Shown in pieces: positions 32,015 to 43,267 of a stretch of 64,000 nt of DNA. Numbering within the stretch: position 1 is the stretch's first letter; every line of letters starts with the position of its first letter. This stretch comes from Euglena gracilis. Taxonomy: Eukaryota; Euglenida; Euglenophyceae; Euglenales. The DNA lies in the NCBI GenBank assembly GCA_039621445.1, contig CP154956.1:27844667-27908666 (forward strand), read 5' to 3'. Under the pieces are notes generated by a model. The model was not told the DNA's origin and searched no databases. It saw nothing but the letters and a program-made list of their open reading frames with translations. Made by a program: the position numbers and the translations under genes.

Positions 32015-32908
32015 TGCTTGGAACCCACACAGGAAACAAAACATTTGGGTCAGTGTAAAAATCTAAAAAGGACCAACTAGAATTTCCACAGTAAAAACTG
32101 AAATACTTAAGAAACGAGTTGGGGAAACGTGCTATCACCAGAAAAAATGAGCCGCAGAAAAGAAATTGTGTGGCAGGTCAAAAGCTATTTGGTTTCCATG
32201 CCGTTTCTCAAAATTATGACACATTATCTTTGAAAAATGGCGGATTTGCACACCAAGTGGAGTTGGGACCGCATCCGTACCATTTCTCAGGGGTTCCAGG
32301 ATCAAATTGTTTTTATAAAAGACTTTTGAACCCAGTGTGGGCAGAGCATTTCAGTCCAACGCCTCTCAGGAACTCTTCTCAGACAGTAGCACCTGGCAAT
32401 GGGGGCGGGTCAGGACAAAAATTAAGGACAAAAAGTACGGCACTTTCGAAGGGCGCTTCATGTTCTTCACATGGATTAAAAAAGAGTTGATGTCTTCAAT
32501 GGAAACCGTAAATGCTTTGGCAAAAACAAAGGAAACCATTATGCTTCATGTGGACAGCCAGGTAGCTGTAAGTTATTTAACAAATTGGAGGGTGGCAAAA
32601 GCAATATCTGAATGCCATCTTAGAACACCTCGTGTACCATTGCCAGGAAAGGCAAGTTAACTTACAAATGGTTTGTGTTCCCAACCAGGAGCAATTGGCA
32701 AATTATCCGACTGGAGAACAGAAGGACCCAGGGGATTATACAATAATTTTGGATGTTTTTCACACAATTCTAAGAATTTTCAGAAAAGGTATTAACCCAG
32801 AAGTGGACATGTTTGGCACACCAAGCAACAAGAAATTGTAAAAATTCGTTTGTCGTTACCACAGCCAAGGAGCTTTGCTGGTGGATGCCTTGTAGGCAGT
32901 TTTAAGGG

Positions 32909-32913
32909 GTCTC
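32909..32913. repeat. Target site duplication of element B (left), GTCTC
   Basis: GTCTC precedes the 5' LTR and recurs at 50,493-50,497 after the 3' LTR. Confidence 0.9.
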
Positions 32914-33359
32914 TGTGTACCAGGCAGCCGTAAGGCCATGGTACTGTGTATGTAGGTATAAGCCTACGGCCAGATATAGCTCTGAGCCCCATACACAGTA
33001 CTATGCTAGGTGGTATTCCTACAGATGGCCAACGGCCTGAATTAGGAATACCTTAACCTTATTCTGGTTCTCCTCTCCACAGGTGGTATTTTCTATTTTA
33101 TTCCATTCTGGTATTTGATTCAAGCCTTGATTTCCAAGTTTAATTTTTCACACTTGAAGTCCTGAAAGGACAGCCAAGTCACTTGGCACTTTTCCTTGTC
33201 GTAGCCCATAGGGCTTCTCCCCTGTCTTGTGCTCTGCCACTTAATTGGGGAAAAGGGCGAGCAACTTTTATATTATTCTTTTCCTTTTTTCCTGTTACTC
33301 CAACTTTTACCTTTTTTGCGCACCAAAGGGCGAAAGCGAGGAAAGGTTGGACGTACACT
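32914..33359 (+). repeat. 5' LTR of element B
   Basis: Begins TGTGTACCAGGCAGCCG and ends TTGGACGTACACT. It shares with LTR A only the ends, CACAGGTGGTATT (33,078-33,090), TGTTACTCCAA (33,293-33,303), GCGCACCAAAGGG and a few short words. A TATA-like TTTTATATTA lies at 33,266-33,275, placing a likely start of transcription near TGTTACTCCAA. Confidence 0.93.
33266..33303 (+). promoter_or_regulatory. Probable core promoter in LTR B
   Basis: TTTTATATTA (33,266) is a TATA-like box, and TGTTACTCCAA (33,293), about 25 bases on, is conserved with LTR A and could be the initiator. LTR A keeps the second block but lacks the TATA-like box. Confidence 0.45.
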
Positions 33360-33384
33360 TGGTAGCAGTTTAGGTTTTCGATCC
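33360..33384 (+). other. Primer binding site of element B (initiator tRNA-Met type)
   Basis: TGGTAGCAG abuts the LTR, followed by TTTAGG and TTTTCGATCC, which complements the T-arm of eukaryotic initiator tRNA-Met (GGATCGAAA). A has the same layout with small differences. Confidence 0.75.
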
Positions 33385-33618
33385 TTTTGACCGCAAACGG
33401 TCGTGTGGTGCCCCGCCTATAGGCGATTACAGGCACTAAAAACCGTTTCCGGCGAAAGCCGTACGCACGGACACGTCCTCTGACGGTTCGCAGTATACGC
33501 TGCTTCAAACCTCAGAGTTCGGGTCTCTGCTTACTTTTTATACTATCCCCTCTCTTTGTTCTTGTTTCTGCATTTTACACCACAAGTTACACTTGGTTTT
33601 TGTGTTTTTGCTTCAAAA
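33385..33618 (+). other. Untranslated leader of element B
   Basis: Noncoding; holds hairpins such as GACCG CAAA CGGTC near 33,390 and GCCTATAGGC near 33,416, then a T-rich run up to the gag ATG. Confidence 0.55.
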
Positions 33619-36600
33619 ATGCAGAGCAAAACTCCCATTGACTACGCAGCATTGATTGGTTCACTTCGAGGACTTGAACCTGCGGCATCATTGACTAGCT
33701 CTAATGAGCATTCTCAACCCCATAGGGGTACTCAAACATTGACTCATTTAGCAGGTAATCCTCCTTCCCCGCGTGTGTCACACCTATCGGTGTCTGTTTC
33801 GAGTAATCCTCCACCTGCCCGATGGGCACCCCCACACCTATCGGTGTCAAGCTCTATAGAGCAACCCCATGCCCAACAGGCACAACCCCTTTTGTTGGAA
33901 AGCCGATCGGCTAACACCCATTCCCCCCGGCGAGATCTCGCACTGGTGCCGATAGGCACATTTGACTCTGAGGCGGATACGCCACGGCAACTTTTTGTTG
34001 AGGGTGGGTTAGAAACACCATGTTTCTTTCAGCCCCCCCCTATGCTTCCCCCCACAAGTCCGATTGGACAATTGCCCGCACCACACGATACGGGTTCTTT
34101 TCCGGCATTGCCGTGGCACCCGGAGATGCGTTTGACAGTTCCCTCTTATACAAGTCCTAAAGAATCTATGAGCAGTGATGTGGAGGAGTTTGAAAATATT
34201 TCCCCTCATCCCATTACCGTGATTCAGCGCATAGTCGCAAATCTTCCAGTTGACCACCCGCTGACGCGGCAAATCTCCCATGTCCACACTTGTGTAGCGG
34301 ATTCCGCTATGACAATTAACAAGGTTTTGGATTTTGATGAGAACAACCAAAAGGTTGTAGAACACAAGCTCGATTACCTTTGGAGTTATGTGCGTGATGT
34401 TGGCCAATATTGCCAAACAATTTTTCAATCCACCAATGTGGACCTAGCAACTTTGCGTCAAGGTTTAGACACACATTTGCAGGCACATTTGCCACAACAC
34501 TTCCAAAAAGTGAGTGAAGCCATGTGTGAAACACAATCCCGCAATGATGCGATTTTCTCCAACATGCAACATAGTTTGCAAGCTTTATCACACCAATTGG
34601 AGCCAATTACAGCAATTTTTCCACAATTGCAGCAAAAGTTGCATGAACCCCCTATCAAAAATCCCGATTTGGGACAATTTATTACAATGGAGCAATTCCC
34701 CACACTTGCAACCGCATTTCAGGAAGCGCAACAGCGCATTTTCCAGTTGAGCGGTGATTCCGCGAATTTTGCCCACTTTTCTGCCCAAGCCAATGAAAAG
34801 TTTGCCCCCCGCACGTATGTGCAACAATTGGAGGAAAGACTTTCTCGATTAGAGCAGAAATCTTGCCATTGTGGTGAGATTCCCGCTGAAATTGCAAGTT
34901 TTCACACCCAAATCGCGAATATCGCGAGTAGGATTGAGAATTTGCAACAACAGTGGCAGAATGACACAATGGAATTCCGAACCGCAATTGCGGATTTGCA
35001 GATCCGCAATGCGGCAACCCGTGCACCAACACCGGATATTAGCGGACTCAAGGCCACGATGTCCGATTTGCACAAACAGTTACAACCGGATGTTGGTAAC
35101 TTTGAAGCCTCATTGGCTAAGTTGCACACCCGCTATGCGGAAGGAGCTGGTAGGATCCCGGATGTTACCGGCATTCACACCGTGATAGCGGATTTGCACA
35201 AACACATGCAAGAAATGAGCACAAAAATGCTTCAGGTGCAATCACCACCCCAAGGCACATTGCCGTTACCAACACCAACCCCAACACTCCCAAACACACA
35301 CTTGGACCAGATTCGCGCTAAAATGCGCACGGAAAATCACCAAATCATGCAAGGATTTTGTGACAGTCTCATGAACACCGAGAAAACGGTAAAGCAGGAT
35401 GTCACAAAACTGCAAAATGACCTTGTCACGATATCCGCGCAAGTTTCAGTGTTGCAGAAACAGCCAATGGCTGAAAAAGTCAAAGATCCGCATTCGGACC
35501 AACCCACCAAACCATCTCCACAAATGGAGAGCATTTACAGTGCGATGCGCACTTTGGTGACAAGAGTACAGAAATTGGACACTGGTTTTGGTGCAATTTC
35601 GCACGATTTTCATTCGATTTCTGACAAAATCCCGCTTTTGGATGAGCTACCCTCATACCGTAGGCGGATTAAGCGTTTGCAGGAGGATGTAGGTCGGATA
35701 ACCGACAATTGGCAGGTTGTTGACCGTTTGGAGCAAAGTGGACCAAGTGGACCAAATTCACGCACAAATGCGTTCCATCCACCAAAACCCGCAATCGGGT
35801 ACGGTTGGCACACTTGCCGCATATTCCAGCTCCAAAAGCGCTATTCGCGCACCAATTCCCGAGTTCACAGACACATTCCCACCAAATCACGTTTCCGCTC
35901 ATGCGGTGGTTCCCCCACTAGCGTTACCAGTCCCAATGGACGAGTTTTCGGATGATGAGTCGGGTTTTCAAGCGAAAACCAGACCCACCCCCCTCTTAAA
36001 TCGAGAGATTCGGGAATCCGAACTAATTCGTGGTATGACCCGCACCCCCACACCGGGTGTTGGTCATACCTCCCAAATTCGCTTAGTGGCACCAATGGTG
36101 CAAACAGGTGATACCTCACCCCCACATGCGCAACCGCATCACCATTCGCGCAATCGCGATTTCCCAAATTTGCATGGTACCTATGGTACACTAAGTGGTA
36201 TGTTCCATGCCCATTCGCAAAATAACCCGAACAATACCCTTGGTGCAACCACCGGTGTACCTGCACACGGTGCAATTTCGCGCCCGGGCCCACACCCCTG
36301 GAATACCACCGAAGGGCCACGGGTTTCTCAGAAAGATTTCAAAGGCACCATCGCGATAGCGAATAAGGTGAAGCCCCAATGGGACGGTGACCCCACCACA
36401 TGGAAACAATTTTTCCGCGACTGGGAATATTATTGGGATTTGAAGGGACCCACCCAAGATGACAACCCAGAGGTAATCAAGATGGAGTTTATTGATTGCC
36501 TCCCAAAGGATGAAAAAGAACGCGCCAGACAATTAGTCATCTGCAGGCGCATTTCTTTTGAGGAATTGGTTGAGCAATATGCTTCTTCATGCTCCAGTTT

Positions 36601-37723
36601 CGGTTCCAGAATCATTCTGGAAAACAAATGGCGGCAATTTACCCCCCGGGACCGCAAATGGAAGTCGATAGACTTATGGTACTCCAAGTGGCTTGCATTG
36701 GCAGCCGAAGTTGATGAGTTAGGGGAAAAGCAAATCAAAGAACAATTTGATGCGGTATTACTGCGCTATATCCCCAAATTCATCAAGGAAATTAACCGCG
36801 ATGAGAGATGGAACTATGTTTCCAAACAAATGAAGTTATCACAACTTCTGGGACAGATTGAATCGGCATCTCACCACCACCCTACCGCGGGTGTACCCAG
36901 CGGTTCAGTCCATGCAGTCCAAAGAACTACCTCCCCAAAATCACCAAAATCACCATCGAGTGATTCCAAAACGCGCTATCCGCGCTCAAACCCCAAATTT
37001 CCCACACGGGAATCCAAACCGCGCTATTCGCGCTCTTCTGATCAAGTTTCGGACAAAGTGTTCTTTTTGTGTAATCAACCGGGACATATGTCTCGGGAGT
37101 GTCCGAAACCCCAAGCGCGAAAGCGCAGTAAGAGCCCCCGAGGATCCCTCTCTTCCTCAAGTTCACGTTCTTCACGATCTGCACATTCGCAGCGGTCGGG
37201 ATACCGATCGGGTGATGGTCGACCCCGTTCCCGTTCACCCCACCGCAATAGCGGACGTGGTTTCATACCGCGTGGTCGGTCCACCCGCCCCCCTACCCGC
37301 AATCGGGATATAAATCGCGATTCTTCGCGATCTCATTCGCGAAGTAGATCATCCTCTTCGCGATCCGATCGCGGTCAAGCGGATACCCGCTCCCCGCGTC
37401 GCTATGATGCCAAAAGGCAATCGCAATCGCGAAACCGTTATTCCCTTTGTGGGTCTAAAGACCACCATTCATCCAAGTGCCCCCGTTCCCGTTCTCCCCG
37501 CCCTAGCCATGGTCGTCGCGATTCCAATCGCGGTTCTGCCAATAGGCAGCGGGTTGGTTTCAAAATATCCTCTATTGAGGAAAAAGACCTGGCTTCGGGC
37601 AGGGAGGGGGATGAGAGCACCGAGGATGAGTTGGCGGAAGACAGGAATGCGATTCGCGCGATACGCGCAATTTATTCTAGGAAGTCAACCATAGGCCAAA
37701 AGGCCGACTCCGATATGGAGTAG
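33619..37723 (+). pseudogene. gag: gag of element B, one frameshift, both zinc knuckles damaged
   Basis: Same protein as gag of A, starting MQSKTP at 33,619 and ending at UAG 37,721-37,723. One frameshift near 35,740, next to a small AGTGGACCA tandem repeat, splits it into two frames (ending 35,955; continuing from about 35,740). A capsid-like region with WDGDPTTWKQFFRDWEYYW is near 36,380. In both CCHC knuckles the first Cys is lost: FFLCNQPGHMSREC (Phe codon at 37,061) and YSLCGSKDHHSSKC (Tyr codon at 37,439). An Arg/Ser-rich stretch again lies between them. It lacks the 130-bp duplication of A. Confidence 0.88.
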
Positions 37724-37806
37724 GGGAGCCCGAGGTCTGAGGGCACGGACCTCTGGGCTGATGAACAGATGGAGGTAGGAACTGATCACCCCTGTCCCCC
37801 CTGCCC
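37721..37806 (+). promoter_or_regulatory. gag-pol stop-codon readthrough signal (element B)
   Basis: UAG, three bases, AGCCCGAGGTCTG (37,727-37,739), loop AGGGCA, CGGACCTC, bulged T, GGGCT. One base differs from A (C to T at 37,738), turning a C-G pair into a U.G pair, so the stem survives. The loop's partner TGCCC is at 37,802-37,806, at exactly the same distance as in A. Confidence 0.8.
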
Positions 37807-40800
37807 ATCGGTCTTTTTGGTCGGTCCCCGGAAAATGTTCGGGTCCCCCACTCCGCACGCCAAATTTTTGCTTGGAATGTTGAGCAAAGTAAGCAAAGGG
37901 TCTTGGAACAGTTGGCGCGACAACAATTTTACACCAGACCCTTCGCTTTGCCTACCCCCCATGGAACTTTTGGTCCAAGCGAAAAACAAAACTCAAAATT
38001 TTTGTGCACAAGCCAACATTTTAGTCGACACAGGGTGTGGAATCCCCCTTCTCTTCCGCAAAGGGCTTATACCCACCCCCCTCTTGGTTCATGCCAAGAA
38101 TCCCATCACAATGATGACTGCAGACAACAGCCCCACGTGCGGTGGTGACTTGGGATGCACTTTGGACATAGTCCTCCCCATTATCCCGAAGCACCACACA
38201 CACACCCCACAATTCCAAAATTTTATGGGTACTTGGGCATTCGAGGCGAATATCGTCGGTTCTGATGTCTTACTCGGTTTTCCATTCCTACGGCAACATC
38301 GATTGGTGGTGGATTGTCCTTCGCACGGTTTGTGCAGACCCCCCGCACACATACCACACCCCAAAACTTGTTCCCCGTGACGTCACCCAGGACATCCCCC
38401 CGCATTTCCACAACGTTTTCCACAACCGAAAACACCGTTTCCTACCCTAGGGGTAAAGAGAAAGCTGCCCCCCTACCCATCGCACTTTTACCGATCGTTT
38501 CCCATGCGGTAGGGAAATCCAGTAGCTTAACCCCGCACGTTTCGCTGGGTTCCCAGGCGAAAGCCCAAAGGCCTGAAGTAATTACGGTGTCGAGTAGCCG
38601 CCAAGCTGCCCAACTTTTCGTTTTCCACCAGGTGTGTCTGTTTCAGACACCCCTGTACACCCCCCAGCAGCTACCCCAACCGAGACCAACTTATGCACTG
38701 ACACCCACACAAACGCGCACCACAAGCACCAACCCTCCTAACAATGCGGTCACTGTCGGAGAATCTCCGCTTACCATGATTTTGATTGTGTATGTCTAGT
38801 TGAATCTTCCAAACTAATCCGATTGCATCCCACAACCGGGAATTTCCCCCCCCCTACACCTGGTAGTGGTACCCATACACTTGGTACGGATTTAATAGAT
38901 AACCAAAAGGTACACAGCCTTGGTACCATGGGTGATACACCCATCAGTACACTTGGTAGTTATTCACAGCTCACGAATACACTTGGCAGTTTTTCGCAAT
39001 TCGCGAAAGTGAATCAAGCATTACAGTGCAAAGGCATTGCCTCCCTCTTCGGATTTGCGCACAGCACTCCCTATGCGCCTATGGCGATCTCTAACACCCC
39101 CGCGCATATCGCGCTTGCCGCACATAGTGCGAATCCCGCGCATATCGCGCTTGCCGCACATAGTGCGAATCCCGCGCATATCGCGCATTCCGCGCTATCG
39201 CGCATCACCGATGACTGGGTATATGCCCAACGCACACATGCCCCCCCTGGATCGAGTCCTATGGACATGTGTGTGGATGATTCACAATTTCGTTGTTCGG
39301 TATTACAGTGTGTTCCCCCCCTTCAGGATGTTGAGTAGATCTCCAAGTACACCAAGGATACCTGGAATGCTTTTCAGTTTGGTCAATATCGAATTTTGAA
39401 ACATTGGTTTTCAAAAGTCGCCGATATGGCGGATTCCTTTGATTTGACCTTAGAAATTGATGTATTCTCTTCCAACTGCATTCGCGATTACCGCGACATT
39501 GATCGCAACATTCTAACGCTTTTGATAAGTTTTGGGGAGACACTATCGTATGGATGCATCCCCCCCTAAAACTTATCCCACTTGTTGTAGATAAGATTTT
39601 CCAGGATCAAGCGCGAGGTGCATTACTTGTTCCTGTGAATCCCGAGCGGAATGGTTTCAAAATTTGACTTATGTCACATTTTATTGGTGGGACCTACCAA
39701 ACGATGTTCCTCTATTCGAGGATTTCCGTGGAGTGGTATTACCACCTTTCCAAGAAATCATTTTCCGTGTTTGTTTCTTTGATGCTTTCAATGTTTCTCA
39801 ATCTCGACCCCTGAATGTTAGTGTGTTGGATCATACCAACCATGTGGGAGCCGATACGGCTTTTGTCCATAATGCCGACAGGCATCACCGTTCGGGACCC
39901 CCTATGGTCGATATGACTCATAAACAGGTTTCCGCTGTCATTGAAAGTGCAGGACAGCACCCCAATTCAGCAGAATTTTGTACGCGCATCAGTCGCGAAT
40001 TTTCTGGTGTTTTGGAAAATCCTGTTTACGCTTGCGATATAGATCCCTCTATTCGCGGACCTTTTGGTGTTTGTAAGATTGAGCTTGAAGAAGGCGCAAA
40101 GCCAATGCATCGGAAATTTTTCCATTGTTCAGGAGAAAGAGAGATAGCTCTCAAAGAAATGATTGAAAAGCTCGTAGAGCGGAAGTGGATCATCCCTTCC
40201 GAAAGTGAATGGACCTCCCAGGCTTTTGTCGTTCCTAAGCCCCTAGACCCATCAGGTCAGAAAAAGTGGAGGCTGGTACTGGATTATTGGTACTTAAACT
40301 CACAAACTAAGGATGACCCATTCTCGTTACCTCTAATTGAGGACCTCATCACAAAACAAGCGGATAACCGCTTGTGGTCAATTTTTGACCCGGAAGATGG
40401 TTTCCACCAAATGCATCTGGATCCCGATTCACAAGCCTATACGGCTTTTGTAACATCCAAAGGTGTTTACCAATGGACGGTTTTGCCAATGGGTGTTAAG
40501 AATGGACCAGCAATGTTTCAGCGAATGATCCAATGGGTCTTACGGGATTTACCGTTTGCGCTGGTGTACATTGATGATGTTTTGGTTGGTACCCCCCCTC
40601 CTTCAGCGAATACACACGAGAATATTCTCGACACTCACCATCGTGATCTTCTCGCGGTATTAGTTGCATTTCTCAAGCATAGACGTTTTGTCAAAGGAGC
40701 TAAAATGCACTTATTTCGCGAAACGATAAAGTTTTGCGGTCACATTCTTAATAATGGCCAACGCCGAGCGGCACCTAGTAAACTAGAGGCCATTAAGAAA

Positions 40801-43140
40801 TGGACACCTGAGGTCATCAAGACCATCACCCATTTAAAAGGATTTTTGGGATTAGCCCAATACTACGTGATTTACATGAAGGATTTTGCGAAAATCGCGG
40901 TACCTCTATCGAGGCAACTCAAAAATCGCGCACCCGAAAATACCAAAATCAAATGGGACGCAGATATGCGTGAAGCTCTAGAGAACATTAAAAAGCTAAT
41001 GCTTGAAAATGTCGTACTCGACATCGCGGATCGCTATAAGCCTTATGTGCTGGAAGTCGATAGCAGCGATTATGCTGTAGGCGGTGTTCTAAGCCAGCAT
41101 AACGCGGCTAACGAATTACGCCCTGTAGCATTTTTCAGTAGAAAGCTACAAGGTGAAGATGGCAAAGGCCAAGTCAAATGGAGTATCCGTGAGAAGGAAA
41201 CGTACGCAATCGTACTTATTTTGCAAAAATTCCGTAGTTGGGTCGCCAGCTCCTTGGTGCAAATACTGGTGTTGACTGACCATGAGAGTCTTCAACACTG
41301 GTACACTGAGGATCTGAACAAAGCTATGTCTTCTGTAGGCCGAAGATGCCGATGGCATGAATTTTTGAGCCAATTCAACCTAGTGGTTGTGTGTACTCCC
41401 GGTCATACGCAAAAGTAGCAGACCCGCTCCGTCGAGCACCCTGGCGTTACCCCGGTAACCCGGATGAAGGTGATGCCACCTTTCATGGCAGCCAAGAGGC
41501 TGATGAATATGCACGTCGATATGACGCATCCGACGATATGTTGGATTCTTTTCCCGTTTCATCGACTTTTCGTTCATTGCCAGTCTCCCCTATACGGGGG
41601 AGAAGGCGACGAGGCCGCACACCTGGCCCCCGTCGCATTACGCGATCTGAATCTCCTTCCCCTTCTCTTCTTCTTCTTCTTTCGCGAATGGGATTATTCC
41701 CATGACCCTGTATATAGCACGATAGTGCACAGACTGCGCAATGGCGAGGTTGTACATAATTATACTCTCTCGCCTTTACGGTTGGTTTACCGCGATGATG
41801 CGGGATATAAATATTGTACACCCCGTGACTTGGTTGATGAAGTACTTTTATGTTATCACAACCAAGGTCACCCTGGGGCCCCCAAACTTCTTTCTTTGGT
41901 GGGTCGCAGGTATTGTACAACCCTGAAAGAAAAAGAATTGCATTCGCGCTGCTTGCAAATTTCGCAACGGTGCCAAATTTGTCAAGCGGTGAAACCGCGC
42001 AGAGGTACCCCCCCTGGTACGCTTGATTTTTTCCCCGTACCCCCTGACATTTTTACGTCCCTCTGCATGTATTTTCTAGAATTAGAACCTTGCAAAGGAT
42101 CAGACGGCAAAATTTACGATTATGTTTTTGTTGTCGTCTGTCGGTTGAGTGGTTACATAGTATCCATTCCATGCCAAAAGGCAGGGTTGACCGCGCAAAT
42201 TTTAGCGCAGATATTTATGGAGAAGTGTATCTGCCTAATGGGCTTGCCGAATGAGATTGTCAGCGATCAAGATCATTTGATCTCTTCCCGATTCTTCACA
42301 ACCCTATGTGGTTCACTGGGAATCGAACAGCATTTTTCCATTATATATCGCCCGAATGGCAATGGCCGCGCCGAGGCAGCAGTGAAGGCTGTTGTAAATA
42401 TGCTGCGCCTCTCACTGGCTGACTCGCGCCAGGCCTGTGTCCAGGTTTTGCCATGGTCCCTCTTTTATATAAACACCCTACCGGGTTTAGTTTTGCCACA
42501 CTCCCCATATAAAATTGTTTTTGGCGAGACCCACCAGCGATTGGTGATATACCATCAGAGAGACCAGCTCGAAGCAGCGTAACCTGTGAGACATGGTTCT
42601 CCGAAGTAGAGTCTCTCAGAACTACTGTTCAGAAACGCATTACTGATATCCATTCTCAAAAGAGAAATAAATTTTTGCAAGAAATCAAATCACCTGGCTA
42701 TAGTGCTGGTGATCGCGTATGGGTTCGGAATAGCCGAATCCGTACATTGCTTCCAAGCTAGACCCCCTCTGGCTCGGGCCCTGTGAAATTCTCGAACGCG
42801 TTGGTAACAGTGGCCGCTATAGGGTGGCACTGCCCAACGGGATCGAGGATGTTCACATGGGTGATTTTAAGGCATACCTTTCCCCGCCTGATGGCAAAGC
42901 ATACCGTGCCTTTATTTCAAGCCCCGTTCCAAGTTACCCGAAACGGATGATTTTGTGGTAGACAAAATCCTCGATAACAAAATTGATCGGGGAATCCATT
43001 ACTGGAAGGTCAGGTGGACGGGCTATGGGCCAGAGGAGGACACCTGGGACCCAGCCTCCAGTTTTATTGGTTATGTCCAACAGGACTGGAAGCTGCGGAA
43101 AAAAAGAAATAATATAGACCTTTCTGTGAATAGTTTTTGA
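37769..43140 (+). pseudogene. pol: pol of element B, frameshifted
   Basis: Same order as pol of A. Protease VDTGCG is near 38,029. Intact-looking RT to RNase H runs at 39,664-41,418 (YIDD near 40,567). Integrase is at 41,680-42,582, and the chromodomain is at 42,943-43,100 (WKVRWTGYGPEEDTWDP). Breaks: frameshifts near 38,340 and 38,790, stop at 39,336, one A lost near 41,412, shift in a TTC run near 41,670, then shifts near 42,525, 42,750 and 42,905. The first integrase Asp is Tyr (TAT at 42,070), so integration would fail even without the frameshifts. RT motif A reads FDPEDGFHQM instead of FDLEDGFHQM. Confidence 0.9.
39106..39201 (+). repeat. 36-bp tandem repeat in the variable part of pol B
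   Basis: Units of CGCGCATATCGCGCTTGCC plus CACATAGTGCGAATC recur, about 2.5 copies, encoding AHIALAAHSANP repeats between protease and RT. A does not have them. Confidence 0.85.
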
Positions 43141-43267
43141 AATCGGCCTATAGGCCTTTTCCTCCACTCTCTGTGTTTTTCTCAAAACCCCAATTCATTT
43201 CTCTCTTCTTTTTCTACAGCTCATCAAAGCTACTTTTGCGTTGTTGTTGCTTTTGGTCCCCGGACCA
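43141..43267 (+). promoter_or_regulatory. Splice-acceptor-like tract before ORF3 (element B)
   Basis: After the pol stop come TTTTCCTCCACTCTCTG, then TTCATTTCTCTCTTC and TTTTTCTACAG ending in AG at 43,218-43,219, 49 bases before the ORF3 ATG at 43,268. The sequence is not alignable with A here, but the pyrimidine-AG layout is the same. Confidence 0.6.

Larger units (their letters stand above)
29640..32850 (+). pseudogene. DIRS-like reverse transcriptase/RNase H relic, interrupted
   Basis: Scattered frames give RT and RNase H motifs in the right order. DLKYAYFYLKLHSS (RT motif A) is at 29,919. HVDDILLLAPNKKTA (YxDD box) is at 31,469. CLEPTQETKHLG is at 32,016, after a 421-bp insertion. The RNase H stretch FSDSSTW...WGR is near 32,380, LHVDSQVAVSYLTNW is near 32,548 and NPEVDMFGTPSNK is near 32,793. 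The last is the 'DLFA..N' box typical of DIRS/Ngaro elements. The coding sequence seems to resume after element B at 50,493 (PPVYANLPGAPFL), as expected if B landed in it. Many stops make it dead. It might be the RT part of the family whose recombinase lies at 5,207. Confidence 0.7.

Noticed and set aside
35717-35955. Programmed frameshift inside gag of B
   Set aside because: A has one frame there, no slippery site is seen, and a small tandem repeat marks a simple indel.
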